Positions 36,173 to 46,019 of a stretch of 64,000 nucleotides of DNA are shown piece by piece. The stretch is from Tannerella forsythia. Lineage in GTDB: Bacteria > Bacteroidota > Bacteroidia > Bacteroidales > Tannerellaceae. Position numbers and translations under genes: made by a program. The notes beneath the pieces were generated by a model. That model searched no databases, had not been told where the DNA came from, and worked only from the letters and a program-made list of their open reading frames with translations. Numbering within the stretch: the first letter of the stretch is position 1; each line of letters begins with the position of its first letter. The stretch is taken from positions 54,877 through 118,876 of the forward strand of contig NZ_RQYN01000004.1 in NCBI RefSeq assembly GCF_003860135.1, read 5' to 3'.

Positions 36173-37377
36173 GCGGGGAGCGGCAGATTCGGATCATTCA
36201 CACCGCAGACTGGCACCTCGGTCAACATTTTTTTGAATACGACCGCCGGGCTGAACACATGCGTTTTCTGGCATGGCTCAAGAACGTGCTGAAGGCCCGG
36301 CAGGCCGATGTCTTGCTGATCGCGGGCGATGTATTCGACAGTCCGAATCCGTCGGCCGACTCGCAGAAGATGTACTATACATTTCTGCGCGAAGTAACGT
36401 ACGAAAATCCCGAATTGCAGATTATCATCATTGCCGGGAATCATGATTCGGCGGCACGTCTTGAGGCCCCCAGCCCATTGTTTGAGGAGATGCGTATTGA
36501 TGTGCGCGGCACTGTGCGACGAACACCAGAGGGCGACATCGATTATGCCGGTCTGATCGTGCCTCTCAAAAAAGGAGGATGCTGCCTTGCCGTGCCCTAC
36601 CTGCGACAAGGCGATTATCCCGATGCGGAAAATTATTCGCAGGCGGTGTGGACCATGTATGAAAACCTGTATGATCTCGTCCCTGATAAACATCTGCCGG
36701 TGATTGCTATGGGACATCTACAAGCCACCGGTTCGGAGATTTCGGAAAACGACCGCTCGGAACGCACCGTCATCGGAGGGTTGGAATCTGTCTCTCCCGA
36801 TGCTTTCGGGCGTGGAATAACATATACCGCATTAGGGCATCTACATCGTGCCCAGCGTATCTCCGGACGCGAGAATGTACGTTATGCGGGCGCTCCCATT
36901 CCCATGTCGTTCGCTGAAAAGAACAACAGACAAGGAGTTGTTTTTATCGAGATAGACGGCAATGTCAAAATTGAACACATCGAGTTCGAAGATACGGTCA
37001 GACTGATCACCCTTCCACGCGAAGCTCGCACTTTACCCGAAGTATTGGAAGAGATCGGCCGATTACCGTCAGGAGAGGCGGACGAATGGTCTCCCTATCT
37101 GGAAATCAAAATACGGATCACAGAACCGGAGCCTTCGCTTCGGCACCAGATCGAAGAAGCACTGAAAGGCAAGGCCGTCCGACTGACTCGCATCGAAGCC
37201 GTAACAGCCGTGCGAGAGGATCGCGAAACCCCTCCCGCCACGGAAGATTTACAAACGATCGATCCGATGGATCTGGCCATGAAAGTTTTTAAGCGGCAAT
37301 ATGGCGACGCACCGATGCCTAAAGCCATGCAAAAACTTTTGCGACAGACCCTCCGAGAAGTGGAAGGATCACTTTAA
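36169..37377 (+). CDS. sbcD: Exonuclease subunit SbcD
   Basis: 402 residues. The calcineurin-like phosphoesterase motifs of the Mre11 family are intact: HTADWHLG (11-18), AGDVFDSPNP, AGNHDS, AMGHLQA and LGHLHRAQ. With SbcC it cuts DNA hairpins and processes ends. It is translationally coupled to the acyl-CoA ligase upstream; sbcC follows after 63 bp with its own -7 box. Confidence 0.96.
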   Translation: MSGERQIRIIHTADWHLGQHFFEYDRRAEHMRFLAWLKNVLKARQADVLLIAGDVFDSPNPSADSQKMYYTFLREVTYENPELQIIIIAGNHDSAARLEAPSPLFEEMRIDVRGTVRRTPEGDIDYAGLIVPLKKGGCCLAVPYLRQGDYPDAENYSQAVWTMYENLYDLVPDKHLPVIAMGHLQATGSEISENDRSERTVIGGLESVSPDAFGRGITYTALGHLHRAQRISGRENVRYAGAPIPMSFAEKNNRQGVVFIEIDGNVKIEHIEFEDTVRLITLPREARTLPEVLEEIGRLPSGEADEWSPYLEIKIRITEPEPSLRHQIEEALKGKAVRLTRIEAVTAVREDRETPPATEDLQTIDPMDLAMKVFKRQYGDAPMPKAMQKLLRQTLREVEGSL

Positions 37378-37404
37378 GCGTGTACACCTCTCGGCTTTTT
37401 TGCG

Positions 37405-37412
37405 TATGTTTG
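37405..37412 (+). promoter_or_regulatory. sbcC internal -7 box
   Basis: TATGTTTG, full TAnnTTTG match in the sbcD-sbcC gap, 28 nt before the sbcC ATG. Confidence 0.55.
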
Positions 37413-37440
37413 TCGATCCGAACGTAAAAAAAAGAGAACA

Positions 37441-40400
37441 ATGAGAATTTTGGCTATCCGAGGGAAAAATCTGGCCTCGCTCGAAAAAGCTTTCGAAATC
37501 GATTTCACCGCAGAACCGCTTAAATCGGCCGGTATTTTTGCCATTACGGGAAGCACCGGTTCGGGTAAGTCAACCCTGCTCGACGCCTTATGTCTAGCGT
37601 TGTTCGACCAGACGCCACGCACGAGCCATGCCTCAGAGAATATTCCGATCCGCGATGTAGGCGATAAGACTCTCAATCAACGCGACTGTCGTAACATCCT
37701 GCGCCGGGGTACGAGCGAGGGCTATGCCGAAGTCGATTTTGTATCGCTCGGTCGAGAGACATTCCGGGCACGCTGGTCGGTCAAGCGGGCTTACAATAGG
37801 GCCGAAGGCTCGATGCAAAGCAGTGAGATACGCCTCCACAATTTATCCACAGGCCATGAAGAGCCGGGAAGAAAGACGGAGTTGCTCGCACGCATCGTCG
37901 ATCTGATCGGACTTACGTTCGATCAGTTTACCCGTTCGGTGTTGCTCGCACAAGGCGATTTCGCCACTTTTCTCAAAGCGCGTCAGCCGGAGAAGGCCGA
38001 GTTGCTCGAAAAATTGACCGGTACGGATATTTATTCGCGCATCTCAATCGCCATCTATGAGAAGTCGAAGAATGCCGACGCAGAGTTGGAAGCCGTCACA
38101 CGACGTATCGAAGGTATCGAACGACTTTCGGAAGAGCAACGAATGACCTATGAAACGGAGAAGTTGACAATAACACACGAGCTGGCGGAACTGAAAGAGA
38201 CCGTAGACCGATTGACGGCACAGTTGAAATGGCAGACCGAGCACGCCCGCTTATGCGATGAACAGAAGCAGGCCGAACGGCGTCTGGAGCAAGCGCGGCA
38301 AGCCATAACGGAAGCGCGTGAACGTTACGAATACATCGTGCAAATCGACCGTGTGCAGGAGATACGTGACACCTTCAAGCATCTGGAGAATCTCCGACAG
38401 ACCTTCTCCGAGTCACAGGCCAACCTGCAAACAGCCATCCGCCGACATACCGAAAACGAGCCTTTGCTTACCGAAGCCATACGTGCCGTAGCCGACTGCG
38501 AACACGAACAAACGCAGCTTATTGAGAAACAACAGCAGATCGCACCGCAAATCGTGCGTGCCCGCGAATTGGACGTCTTGATTGCAAAGGCGAAGAAAGA
38601 TCTCGAAGAAGCCCGAAAAGAGCTTAAAGATGTTCAAAAAAGAAAAGCAAAGACCGAGGAGAAGTTTCGCAATATACAGGAGGCACTGGCGCAGACCCAA
38701 AAGGAACTCATCACACGAGAGGAATGGTTTACGGCTCATCGAGACTTTGAGCTCATCGCGGCACGAACGGAGCTTCTCCTTTCCCTGATCACCGAAGTAC
38801 AGACCGTGCAGGAGCAAAAACAACGCAACGAACAGACCTTGGAGGCAAGCAAACGCATCGTGTGCGATCAGGAAAAAGAAATGGAACGGCTCAAGCAGGA
38901 AGCGGAACGGCTGAACAAGATCATGCCCGCCGAAATCGCGACGTTGCGTGCACAGCTGAAAGAGGGAGCACCTTGTCCGGTATGCGGTAGCCTACATCAT
39001 CCGGCAGCAAGTCTCGCCGAGACGCAACGCTTGAAAGAGCGAGAGCTGGAACAGGCAAAGGCTGATAATGCCCGGCGATTGGAGACCATAACGGCCGATC
39101 TTGAAACACGCAAAAACGAAATAACCAAAATCTCGGCGCTAATAGGCAATTACACTGATCAATACACGGCTACATACCGGAAGTTAGAGGAACATCTCGC
39201 CTCCCTCCCCGGCTGGCAAGCCCTTTTCGAACGTGCCGTATTGGCCGAGCATTTGAACACCCGCAAGACGGAGTGGGACAATGCAAGCACAGCCCTGACC
39301 GAAGCACAGGAACGATTGAAACGACTCCACATTGATCTTGAAAACGAGCAGACGCGCATACAGGAGACCGATCAAATATGGAGAGTCACGACCGAGAAGA
39401 ACGAACACTGCCGGAACGTATTGGAACACTTTCTGGCCGAACGACAAACCGTGCTGCGCGGCAAGCCGGCCGACGCTGCTGAGAAATACTTCGCCGACAA
39501 CTTGTCGCTTATCGCGTCAAAACTGAAAAAGTTGAACGAGAAAAGCAATCTGCTGTCGGCCGAGCAGAAAAGCCTGAACGATCACATCGCACAACGCCGG
39601 CAAGACTTGGCTAAGCTCGTCGCCGAAGAGGATATGCTGCAAAAAGCTGTCGAAACATGGATGACCGGAAAAGAAGGGATTACCGCCGAACGACTTTCGG
39701 AGCTGCTATCGAAAAGCAACGCATGGATTCAGGCCGAAAAGCAGGCGCTGAACACCCTGACCGAAGCTGAGACAACCGCCCGCGCGACCTTGTCCGAACG
39801 AAATAAGAATCTGACAACGCATTACGAATCAAATGATCGTCCAACGGAGCAGAACACCACGAGCGAACAGCTACAAGCCTGTCTTCAAGAAAAAAAGCAG
39901 CAGACCGAAGAGCGTACCCGGCGACAGACCGAACTCGAAGTGGTACTGACCACAAACGCTCGTAACGAGAAGCAGGTTGAGATACTGGAAAAAGAACGGC
40001 AGGCGAAATATGCACACGCCGAGAACTGGCAAAAACTGAATACCCTGCTCGGCTCGGCCTCCGGCAATAAGTTCAAAGAGATCGCTCAGGGATATACTCT
40101 CGATACGCTACTCGGCTACGCGAACAAGCATCTTCGGGAACTTACGTCGCGCTATAAGCTGCAACGGGTGCCCGGATCGCTGGCTCTGCAAGTCGTCGAC
40201 CTCGATATGCTCAACGAAGTGCGCACGGTACATTCGCTTTCGGGTGGCGAATCGTTCCTCATCTCACTCGCCCTTGCCCTCGGCCTCTCATCGCTGTCGT
40301 CGAACCGCATGAACGTGGAGTCCCTCTTTATCGACGAAGGATTCGGATCGTTGGATAACGACACGTTGGGCATCGCCATGGATGCACTTGAACGTTTACA

Positions 40401-40536
40401 GACACAGGGACGCAAAATCGGCGTGATCTCACATGTTTCGGAGATGACCGAACGGATCGCCGTACGGATAAGCCTCACAAAAACATCGAACGGGAAAAGC
40501 GAAATCCGGATCAGAGCAACCCAACCGAAAGATTGA
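37441..40536 (+). CDS. sbcC: Exonuclease subunit SbcC (SMC-like ATPase)
   Basis: 1031 residues. Walker A GSTGSGKST (37-45) and, at the other end, signature LSGGESFL and Walker B SLFIDEGFGSLD (D965/E966). Between them lie two long coiled coils rich in Glu/Gln/Lys, folded about the zinc hook C512-P-V-C515. This is the Rad50 architecture. It pairs with SbcD. Its substrates, palindromic and hairpin DNA, are relevant to the dyad-rich arrays elsewhere in the window. Confidence 0.97.
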   Translation: MRILAIRGKNLASLEKAFEIDFTAEPLKSAGIFAITGSTGSGKSTLLDALCLALFDQTPRTSHASENIPIRDVGDKTLNQRDCRNILRRGTSEGYAEVDFVSLGRETFRARWSVKRAYNRAEGSMQSSEIRLHNLSTGHEEPGRKTELLARIVDLIGLTFDQFTRSVLLAQGDFATFLKARQPEKAELLEKLTGTDIYSRISIAIYEKSKNADAELEAVTRRIEGIERLSEEQRMTYETEKLTITHELAELKETVDRLTAQLKWQTEHARLCDEQKQAERRLEQARQAITEARERYEYIVQIDRVQEIRDTFKHLENLRQTFSESQANLQTAIRRHTENEPLLTEAIRAVADCEHEQTQLIEKQQQIAPQIVRARELDVLIAKAKKDLEEARKELKDVQKRKAKTEEKFRNIQEALAQTQKELITREEWFTAHRDFELIAARTELLLSLITEVQTVQEQKQRNEQTLEASKRIVCDQEKEMERLKQEAERLNKIMPAEIATLRAQLKEGAPCPVCGSLHHPAASLAETQRLKERELEQAKADNARRLETITADLETRKNEITKISALIGNYTDQYTATYRKLEEHLASLPGWQALFERAVLAEHLNTRKTEWDNASTALTEAQERLKRLHIDLENEQTRIQETDQIWRVTTEKNEHCRNVLEHFLAERQTVLRGKPADAAEKYFADNLSLIASKLKKLNEKSNLLSAEQKSLNDHIAQRRQDLAKLVAEEDMLQKAVETWMTGKEGITAERLSELLSKSNAWIQAEKQALNTLTEAETTARATLSERNKNLTTHYESNDRPTEQNTTSEQLQACLQEKKQQTEERTRRQTELEVVLTTNARNEKQVEILEKERQAKYAHAENWQKLNTLLGSASGNKFKEIAQGYTLDTLLGYANKHLRELTSRYKLQRVPGSLALQVVDLDMLNEVRTVHSLSGGESFLISLALALGLSSLSSNRMNVESLFIDEGFGSLDNDTLGIAMDALERLQTQGRKIGVISHVSEMTERIAVRISLTKTSNGKSEIRIRATQPKD

Positions 40537-40606
40537 GCGAATTTGCTTTTGTGCCTTTTAAAGCATTTTTTTCAAAGAAAAAATTGTTTTCTTTCACGAA
40601 AGCTTA

Positions 40607-40614
40607 TATATTTG
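40607..40614 (+). promoter_or_regulatory. -7 box of the ROK kinase gene
   Basis: TATATTTG, full match, 47 nt before the ATG. An ATTG lies near the -33 position. Confidence 0.6.
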
Positions 40615-40661
40615 CTCACTGAAACAAAAAATAATCATTCAATTAAAAAAACACAGAACTC

Positions 40662-41633
40662 ATGGAGAAGCCTTATGTAATTGGTATTGATATAGGTGGT
40701 ACGAATACCGTATTCGGCGTAGTAGATGCACGGGGAACCATTTTGTATAGCGGTTCGATTAAAACAGGTCAATATGATGACATTAATGACTATGTAAAAG
40801 CCCTTGGCGATGGACTGCAAAACGTCATCAACTCGGCCGGAGGCAAGGACAAGATCAAAGGCATCGGTGTAGGAGCGCCTAACGGCAACTATTTCAACGG
40901 TTGCATTGAATTCGCGCCCAATCTGCCGTGGAAAGGGAAGGTACCCTTGGCTCAACTGATCAGTGACCAGACGGGAGGCATTCCGGTCACTTTGACAAAC
41001 GATGCCAATGCGGCGGCTATCGGTGAGATGACGTATGGTGCGGCTCGCGGCCTGAAAGATTTTATTGTCATCACACTGGGTACAGGCGTGGGCAGTGGAG
41101 TCGTTATCGGCGGCAATCTGGTATACGGTCACGACGGATTTGCCGGCGAGCTGGGGCACGTCATCGTACGCCGTGAAAACGGACGTCTGTGCGGATGCGG
41201 TCGTCACGGCTGTCTGGAGGCTTATGCCTCGGCCACTGGCGTAGCTCGCACGGCTTGCGAACTGCTGATGACACGTACCGAAGAGAGTCTGTTGCGTGAG
41301 TTGGAACCAGACAAAATCACTTCGAAAGATGTGTATGATGCGGCTGTTAAAGGAGATAAACTCTCTCTGGAAATCTTCGAAACGACGGGAGAAATTTTGG
41401 GTGAAGCCTTTGCCGATTTCGTGGCGTTCTCGAGCCCGGAAGCGATCATTCTGTTCGGTGGTCTGACGAAAGCAGGCCAACTGCTCATGGAGCCGGTAAA
41501 ACGTTCTATGGAAGCCCACATGCTGAAGGTGTTCCAGAACAAGACCCGTCTGCTGTTCTCTCAACTGAAAGAAAGCGATGCCGCCGTATTAGGCGCCAGC
41601 GCGCTCGGCTGGGAAGTGAAAGAAGAGTTATAA
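40662..41633 (+). CDS. ROK-family glucokinase
   Basis: 323 residues. ATP phosphate loop DIGGTNTVFGVVD (10-22), sugar-binding NDANAAAIGE, the ROK segment ELGHVIV, and the zinc motif CGCGRHGCLE (C-x-C-x4-C). The ROK class covers glucokinases, other sugar kinases and repressors; no N-terminal DNA-binding domain is present, so it is a kinase. Its closeness to the mannan locus, where GH130 releases free glucose, suits a glucose kinase. Confidence 0.92.
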   Translation: MEKPYVIGIDIGGTNTVFGVVDARGTILYSGSIKTGQYDDINDYVKALGDGLQNVINSAGGKDKIKGIGVGAPNGNYFNGCIEFAPNLPWKGKVPLAQLISDQTGGIPVTLTNDANAAAIGEMTYGAARGLKDFIVITLGTGVGSGVVIGGNLVYGHDGFAGELGHVIVRRENGRLCGCGRHGCLEAYASATGVARTACELLMTRTEESLLRELEPDKITSKDVYDAAVKGDKLSLEIFETTGEILGEAFADFVAFSSPEAIILFGGLTKAGQLLMEPVKRSMEAHMLKVFQNKTRLLFSQLKESDAAVLGASALGWEVKEEL

Positions 41634-41658
41634 GAAGCATCTTGATATTCATGATAAA

Positions 41659-41696
41659 GAGGCTGTCTCAAAAACACGGACAGCCTCATTTTTTTT
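41659..41696 (+). terminator. ROK kinase terminator
   Basis: GAGGCTGTC (41659-41667) pairs with GACAGCCTC (41679-41687), then a run of T (41689-41696). Confidence 0.9.
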
Positions 41697-41821
41697 ATGC
41701 TTATTTCTTTACCATCCGAACATCTTCGGGCCTCTGGACGCAAAATTTACAAGCTGTGGAAAAACCTGTTTTTAAACGTTACGGGAACACGGCAGGGCGG
41801 CAGAAAGTTCCGTTTTATGCC

Positions 41822-42056
41822 GTTGTTGTACAACAACAGGGTCAAAACTGCTGTTTAAGGGTCATTGTTGTACAACAACAGGGCAAAACATGCTGTTTAA
41901 GGGGCGTTGTTGTACAACAACGGGGCAAAACATGCTGTTTAAGGGTCATTGTTGTACAACAACAGGGCAAAACATGCTGTTTAAGGGGCGTTGTTGTACA
42001 ACAACAGGGCAAAACATGCTGTTTAAGGGTCATTGTTGTACAACAACGGGGTCAAA
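41822..42056. repeat. Array D: five and a half 42-bp units with a perfect 16-bp palindrome
   Basis: Units start at 41822, 41864, 41906, 41948, 41990 and 42032 (partial). Each carries the palindrome GTTGTTGTACAACAAC (first base A in alternate units). About 20.5 bp further on, units 2-5 carry a second small dyad, AAACA-TGC-TGTTT. Units alternate in their first base and in GGGTC/GGGGC endings, so the higher-order period is 84 bp. Copies are nearly identical, making this the youngest of the five arrays. There are no unique spacers, so it is not a CRISPR. Confidence 0.92.
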
Positions 42057-42168
42057 TAGGCTTGCGAACACTCGGCTTCCGCCAAAGGGAAATCGACCTA
42101 TGCAGCGCTTGATCTGAAAAAAGAGCTACCTCATTTTGAGATGACCTCTTTGTCATTTCTCAACTTTA

Positions 42169-43398
42169 TTAAGTGCTATCTTCTTGCGATACGGGATTGA
42201 GTAGGAGTTCAGCTCTTTGGATGATCTCCATACACATTCTGCCATTGTGATACGGACACTTCCAGATACCGGCTTTATCCGCACGGCGGTTTACCGAACC
42301 ATCCGGCAGGATGCTCCAATACCACTCGCCGTGTTGCCGGTCAATTAGATTTTCCTGAATGTATTCCCAGCAATTCAACGTTTTGGCGAGCGATGATTCA
42401 TTTCCAAAATGCTGGTAATCATTTAGAAAGCCTACTACCGTTTCAGCCTGCACCCACCAATGGCGCTCAGAGTCAAGATGCCCCGAGCGGATATTTTTTT
42501 CGTATGCCATGCTTCCGTCGGATTGCAGCCCTTCTCCGGCAGCGTGCAAAAGGAGCGGCAACGCTTTTTCCACCGAATGCACCATCGCATCGTCGGCAAG
42601 CGTCGATGCCGCTTCGTGCAGGAGCCATGTGGCTTCGATATCGTGTCCGTAGGATACCGCTTCCGATTTGTTGTTCCAATCCGCATCGAAGAACAGCCGC
42701 AAATGATTCGTTTCGGAATCGATCATTTTCATTAAAAAGATTTCGATTAGGTTCTTGAGTTGTCTTTTCAGCGACTCGTCTTTCCAAACCCGAAACAGAT
42801 GAGTGTAGGACTCCAAGATGTGCAGGTGGGTGTTCATCGTTTTTTGCTCGTTGGCATCTTTCTTGCTCAGGCGCATATCGTCCATGGGTTTCCAGTTGCG
42901 TGTAAAGGCTTCGAGATATCCGTTTTTCTCCTCATCGAAACTGTTTTGCTCAATGGAGCGATAGAGTTTCATGGCGTAGATCAACGCTTCTTCGTCGCCC
43001 GTAGCGCGGTAATATTCGCATAGCCCGTAAACGGCAAATGCTTGAGCGTATATCTGCTTTTTGGTATCTAACGGACGCCCCTTCTCGTCCAGCAACCAAT
43101 AAATGCCGCCGAACTCTTCGTCGAAAAATCGGGTTATGAGATATTCTTTTGCCCGTTTGGCCGTTTGCAGGTATTCATTCTTCCCAAACAAACGGTATGC
43201 CGCTGTAAACGTCCACAAAATTCGGCTATTCAGCACAGCTCCCTTGGGTGCACTGGGGAACAGTCGATTATCTCCCGAAATACGCCCGTAGAAACCGCCG
43301 TTTTGCGTATCGACTGCCTTATCCATCCAGAACGGCAGAATGTTCTCGGTAAGAATGCGTGTAGCGTCTTCTCTCAGTCGTCGTATTTCAGCCTGCAT
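42169..43398 (-). CDS. Cellobiose 2-epimerase (AGE family)
   Basis: 409 residues, an (alpha/alpha)6 barrel of the N-acylglucosamine 2-epimerase superfamily. Histidine motifs of the disaccharide epimerases are visible: NTHLHILE (from 189), SYGHDIEATWL (H252) and CPYHNGRMCME (near 390), with RHWWVQAE between. It turns the reducing-end mannose of mannobiose (or glucose of cellobiose) into its C2 epimer. It is the last gene of the locus and overlaps the permease stop by 11 bp. Confidence 0.92.
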   Translation of the reverse strand: MQAEIRRLREDATRILTENILPFWMDKAVDTQNGGFYGRISGDNRLFPSAPKGAVLNSRILWTFTAAYRLFGKNEYLQTAKRAKEYLITRFFDEEFGGIYWLLDEKGRPLDTKKQIYAQAFAVYGLCEYYRATGDEEALIYAMKLYRSIEQNSFDEEKNGYLEAFTRNWKPMDDMRLSKKDANEQKTMNTHLHILESYTHLFRVWKDESLKRQLKNLIEIFLMKMIDSETNHLRLFFDADWNNKSEAVSYGHDIEATWLLHEAASTLADDAMVHSVEKALPLLLHAAGEGLQSDGSMAYEKNIRSGHLDSERHWWVQAETVVGFLNDYQHFGNESSLAKTLNCWEYIQENLIDRQHGEWYWSILPDGSVNRRADKAGIWKCPYHNGRMCMEIIQRAELLLNPVSQEDST

Positions 43399-44809
43399 GT
43401 TGGCGTTTGAGGTTTAGTTCTTCCGTAATTTCTTTTACTCTTTTATCCGAAAGCGGGTAAAACATCATTCCCACAAATGCCAGCAAACAGCATGTGGCGG
43501 GGATTAAACTCATCATAAGATGTTGTCCGAAGAGCGTTTCGGCCGATTGCTGCACGGCATTGGGAGAATAGCGAAAAGCTGCAAGTATCCATCCGCTGAG
43601 TGCGGAACCGAATGCCCAACCCAATTTTTGGGACATGGATGACGAAGAGAATATCAATCCCGTAGTTCGGCGACCGGTAGTAAATTCGTGATAATCCACA
43701 ACGTCGGCAAACATCGACCAGAGCAGAGGCAACACATATCCGGCGAACAGCGAAATAACGAACTGAAACGCCATAATCGGAAAGAAATTTTTAGGGATCA
43801 GGTAAAACAGGGCACTGAATATGCCTGCCATGAAAACTGCAATCATGTACGTGCGTTTTTTTCCGTATTTTGCCGACAACGTCGGAGCCAGCATCACGCC
43901 AATCAGGTTTGCGCCCTGGCCAACCAGAAAATAAGTCGTAGCCATATCCCATCCTGTTCCCGACATTTTGTAGTTCAGACCTACAAAATCCCTGAAAAAA
44001 TAAATGGCTACGCTGTCGCGAATGGCGTTGAAAAGCAGTGCGGCCAATCCTGTCGCTACCAGAATCCACCAAGGCCCGTTGCGAAACAACTCTTTTAAGT
44101 CCTGTTTCACGGAAGTGCTTTTGTCCGTTTCGATCTGAGTTACGCGCTCCTTGGTCCATCTGAAGCATAATAAAAACAATATCACACAGATCGTTCCGAT
44201 GGAGGCCACGCCCAGCACCCATCCTACGGCCGATGTACTAACGGAGGAATCGGAGGCTTGCGTTGCGCTGCGGACGTCGAACGTCCTTGCAAAGAAATCG
44301 ATCAGCGGCTGCAACAACATAAATGTTATAAAACTGCCGATAAAGGCAAAAGACATCCGATAGGAGGAGAGCGTGTTGCGTTGGTTCGGATCAGGCGAAA
44401 TAACACCGAGTAGCGAAGCGTAAGGAACGTTTACAAAAGAATAAACGAGCATCATCAGCGAATAGGTAACGTAGGCGTAGGTTAATTTTCCGGCTTGCCC
44501 GAAATCGGGCGTAAAAAAAGTGATTGTTCCCATTACGGCAAACGGCACGGCAAACCACAAGATATACGGACGATATTTTCCCCAACGCGATGTTGTACGG
44601 TCGCTGAGGATTCCCACGAACAGATCGGTTGCAGAATCGATCAGGCGGACAACGAGAAACATGCTTCCCGCCGCTGCCGCGGTAATGCCGAACACATCGG
44701 TATAGAAGAACAGAGCATACATTCCGAATATTTTCCAGAACATGGAAGAGGCTGCGTCTCCTAATCCGTATCCGATTTTTTCCCGAAGACTGACTTTTTC
44801 GAAAGACAT
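43388..44809 (-). CDS. GPH-family (MelB-like) sugar:cation symporter
   Basis: 473 residues, 12 membrane helices. The N-terminus LREKIGYGLGDAASSMFW and the helix 2-3 loop SDRTTSRWGKYRPYI (about 69-83) are signatures of glycoside-pentoside-hexuronide symporters. In this locus it would carry manno-oligosaccharides, probably mannobiose, from periplasm to cytoplasm. It sits between GH130 (4-bp gap) and the epimerase (11-bp overlap). Confidence 0.93.
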   Translation of the reverse strand: MSFEKVSLREKIGYGLGDAASSMFWKIFGMYALFFYTDVFGITAAAAGSMFLVVRLIDSATDLFVGILSDRTTSRWGKYRPYILWFAVPFAVMGTITFFTPDFGQAGKLTYAYVTYSLMMLVYSFVNVPYASLLGVISPDPNQRNTLSSYRMSFAFIGSFITFMLLQPLIDFFARTFDVRSATQASDSSVSTSAVGWVLGVASIGTICVILFLLCFRWTKERVTQIETDKSTSVKQDLKELFRNGPWWILVATGLAALLFNAIRDSVAIYFFRDFVGLNYKMSGTGWDMATTYFLVGQGANLIGVMLAPTLSAKYGKKRTYMIAVFMAGIFSALFYLIPKNFFPIMAFQFVISLFAGYVLPLLWSMFADVVDYHEFTTGRRTTGLIFSSSSMSQKLGWAFGSALSGWILAAFRYSPNAVQQSAETLFGQHLMMSLIPATCCLLAFVGMMFYPLSDKRVKEITEELNLKRQHAG

Positions 44810-44813
44810 AACG

Positions 44814-45980
44814 CTACTTTTTGAGGTTTTTGTCGATCAACTTTTTCAGAGTTTCTACCGATGCCGCCGTCGTCAAACCATCTTGGGACGTATTCAAACA
44901 ATAGTCCACCAAACGGTCAATAGAGCTGGTCGCTACATGTATGCGCGTATCACACGAGGCGTAATAAATGTACACCGTTCCGTCGTTGTCGGCAATCCAT
45001 CCGTTGGAGAAAAGCACGTTGGAGACATCGCCCACACGCTCTTCCCCCTCGGGTGCCATAAAATATCCGGCCGGCGCGGCAATCGGTTGTGCCGGGTCTT
45101 GAAGCGAGGTCATGTACAAATACAATACATATCTCAATCCGGCGGCACAATTTCGCACACCGTGCGCCAAATGCAGCCATCCTTTATCGGTTTTTATGGG
45201 CGCGGGTCCTTCTCCGTTTTTCAGTTCTTTGATCGTGTGATAATAACGGCGATCGATGATTCGTTCGTCCGTAATTTGAACGTTGGCGATGTCGTCCGTC
45301 AATGCCCAGCCGATACCGAAACCGTTTCCAGCGTTGATAAAGCCATCCTGCGGACGCGTGTAAAGAGCGTACTTCCCGTTCACAAATTCGGGGTGAAGTA
45401 CTACGTTGCGTTGCTGGCTTTTCGATCTTACATCGGGAAGCCGTTCCCAATTTTTCAAATCTTTGGTACGTGCGATGCCTGCGGAAGCCAGCGCAGACGA
45501 GAGGTCGCCTTTGGGTGCGGCGGGATCGAGCTTTTCCACACAGAAGACGCCGTAAATCCATCCGTCTTCGTGCGGGGTAAGCCGCATATCGTAAATGTTG
45601 GTTTCCGCGGAATCGTTCACAGGCATGGTTAGGGGATAGTCCCAAAAACGGAAGTTGTCAATCCCGTTGGGGCTTTCGGCGACGGCAAAAAACGATTTTC
45701 GATCTGCACCTTCCACACGAACCATCAATATGTATTTCCCGTTCCACTTAATGGCTCCGGCATTCATCACTGCGTTCATCGCTATGCGTTCCATCAGAAA
45801 CGGATTGCTTTGCTCATTCAGATCATAACGCCAGAAAACAGGGGTATGGGCTGCGGTGAGAACAGGAAATTCGTATCGTGAGAACCAACCGTTAGATTCG
45901 GGGAGAGATTTATTGGGACGGGTTATGAGTCGCTCGTGTAGGTGTTGCAATCGTTCTATTTGTTGTTGAAAAGATGTCAT
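44814..45980 (-). CDS. GH130 4-O-beta-D-mannosyl-D-glucose phosphorylase
   Basis: 388 residues with no signal peptide, so cytoplasmic. A five-bladed propeller of the GH130_1 type. The general acid is D131 in [11 protein letters not shown], the same position as in the characterised Bacteroides fragilis enzyme. The phosphate-binding basic residues fit [15 protein letters not shown] and [12 protein letters not shown]. It splits mannosyl-glucose with phosphate into mannose-1-phosphate and glucose. The epimerase two genes on makes its substrate from mannobiose. Confidence 0.94.
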   Translation of the reverse strand: MTSFQQQIERLQHLHERLITRPNKSLPESNGWFSRYEFPVLTAAHTPVFWRYDLNEQSNPFLMERIAMNAVMNAGAIKWNGKYILMVRVEGADRKSFFAVAESPNGIDNFRFWDYPLTMPVNDSAETNIYDMRLTPHEDGWIYGVFCVEKLDPAAPKGDLSSALASAGIARTKDLKNWERLPDVRSKSQQRNVVLHPEFVNGKYALYTRPQDGFINAGNGFGIGWALTDDIANVQITDERIIDRRYYHTIKELKNGEGPAPIKTDKGWLHLAHGVRNCAAGLRYVLYLYMTSLQDPAQPIAAPAGYFMAPEGEERVGDVSNVLFSNGWIADNDGTVYIYYASCDTRIHVATSSIDRLVDYCLNTSQDGLTTAASVETLKKLIDKNLKK

Positions 45981-46019
45981 AAGAGAGAATCCATATTTTG
46001 TTCATCGTCGCGGATGCTT

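Larger units (their letters stand above)
41634..42168. other. Convergent intergenic region holding array D
   Basis: 535 bp between ROK kinase and epimerase stops. Contents: the ROK terminator (41659-41696), about 125 bp of unremarkable sequence, array D (41822-42056), then about 110 bp with no recognised feature. Repetitive frames across the array come from its 42-bp period. Confidence 0.7.

Noticed and set aside
40662..41633. ROK protein as a transcription repressor
   Set aside because: It has no N-terminal winged helix; the catalytic and zinc motifs are those of a kinase.
41822..42056. CRISPR array
   Set aside because: Repeats follow one another directly with no unique spacers, the units carry palindromes across their whole length, and no cas genes are near.
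41642..42117. Repetitive cysteine-rich protein encoded across array D
   Set aside because: The repeated peptide comes from a 42-bp period that is a multiple of three. There is no promoter, ribosome site or homologous protein, and more than one frame gives similar repeats.
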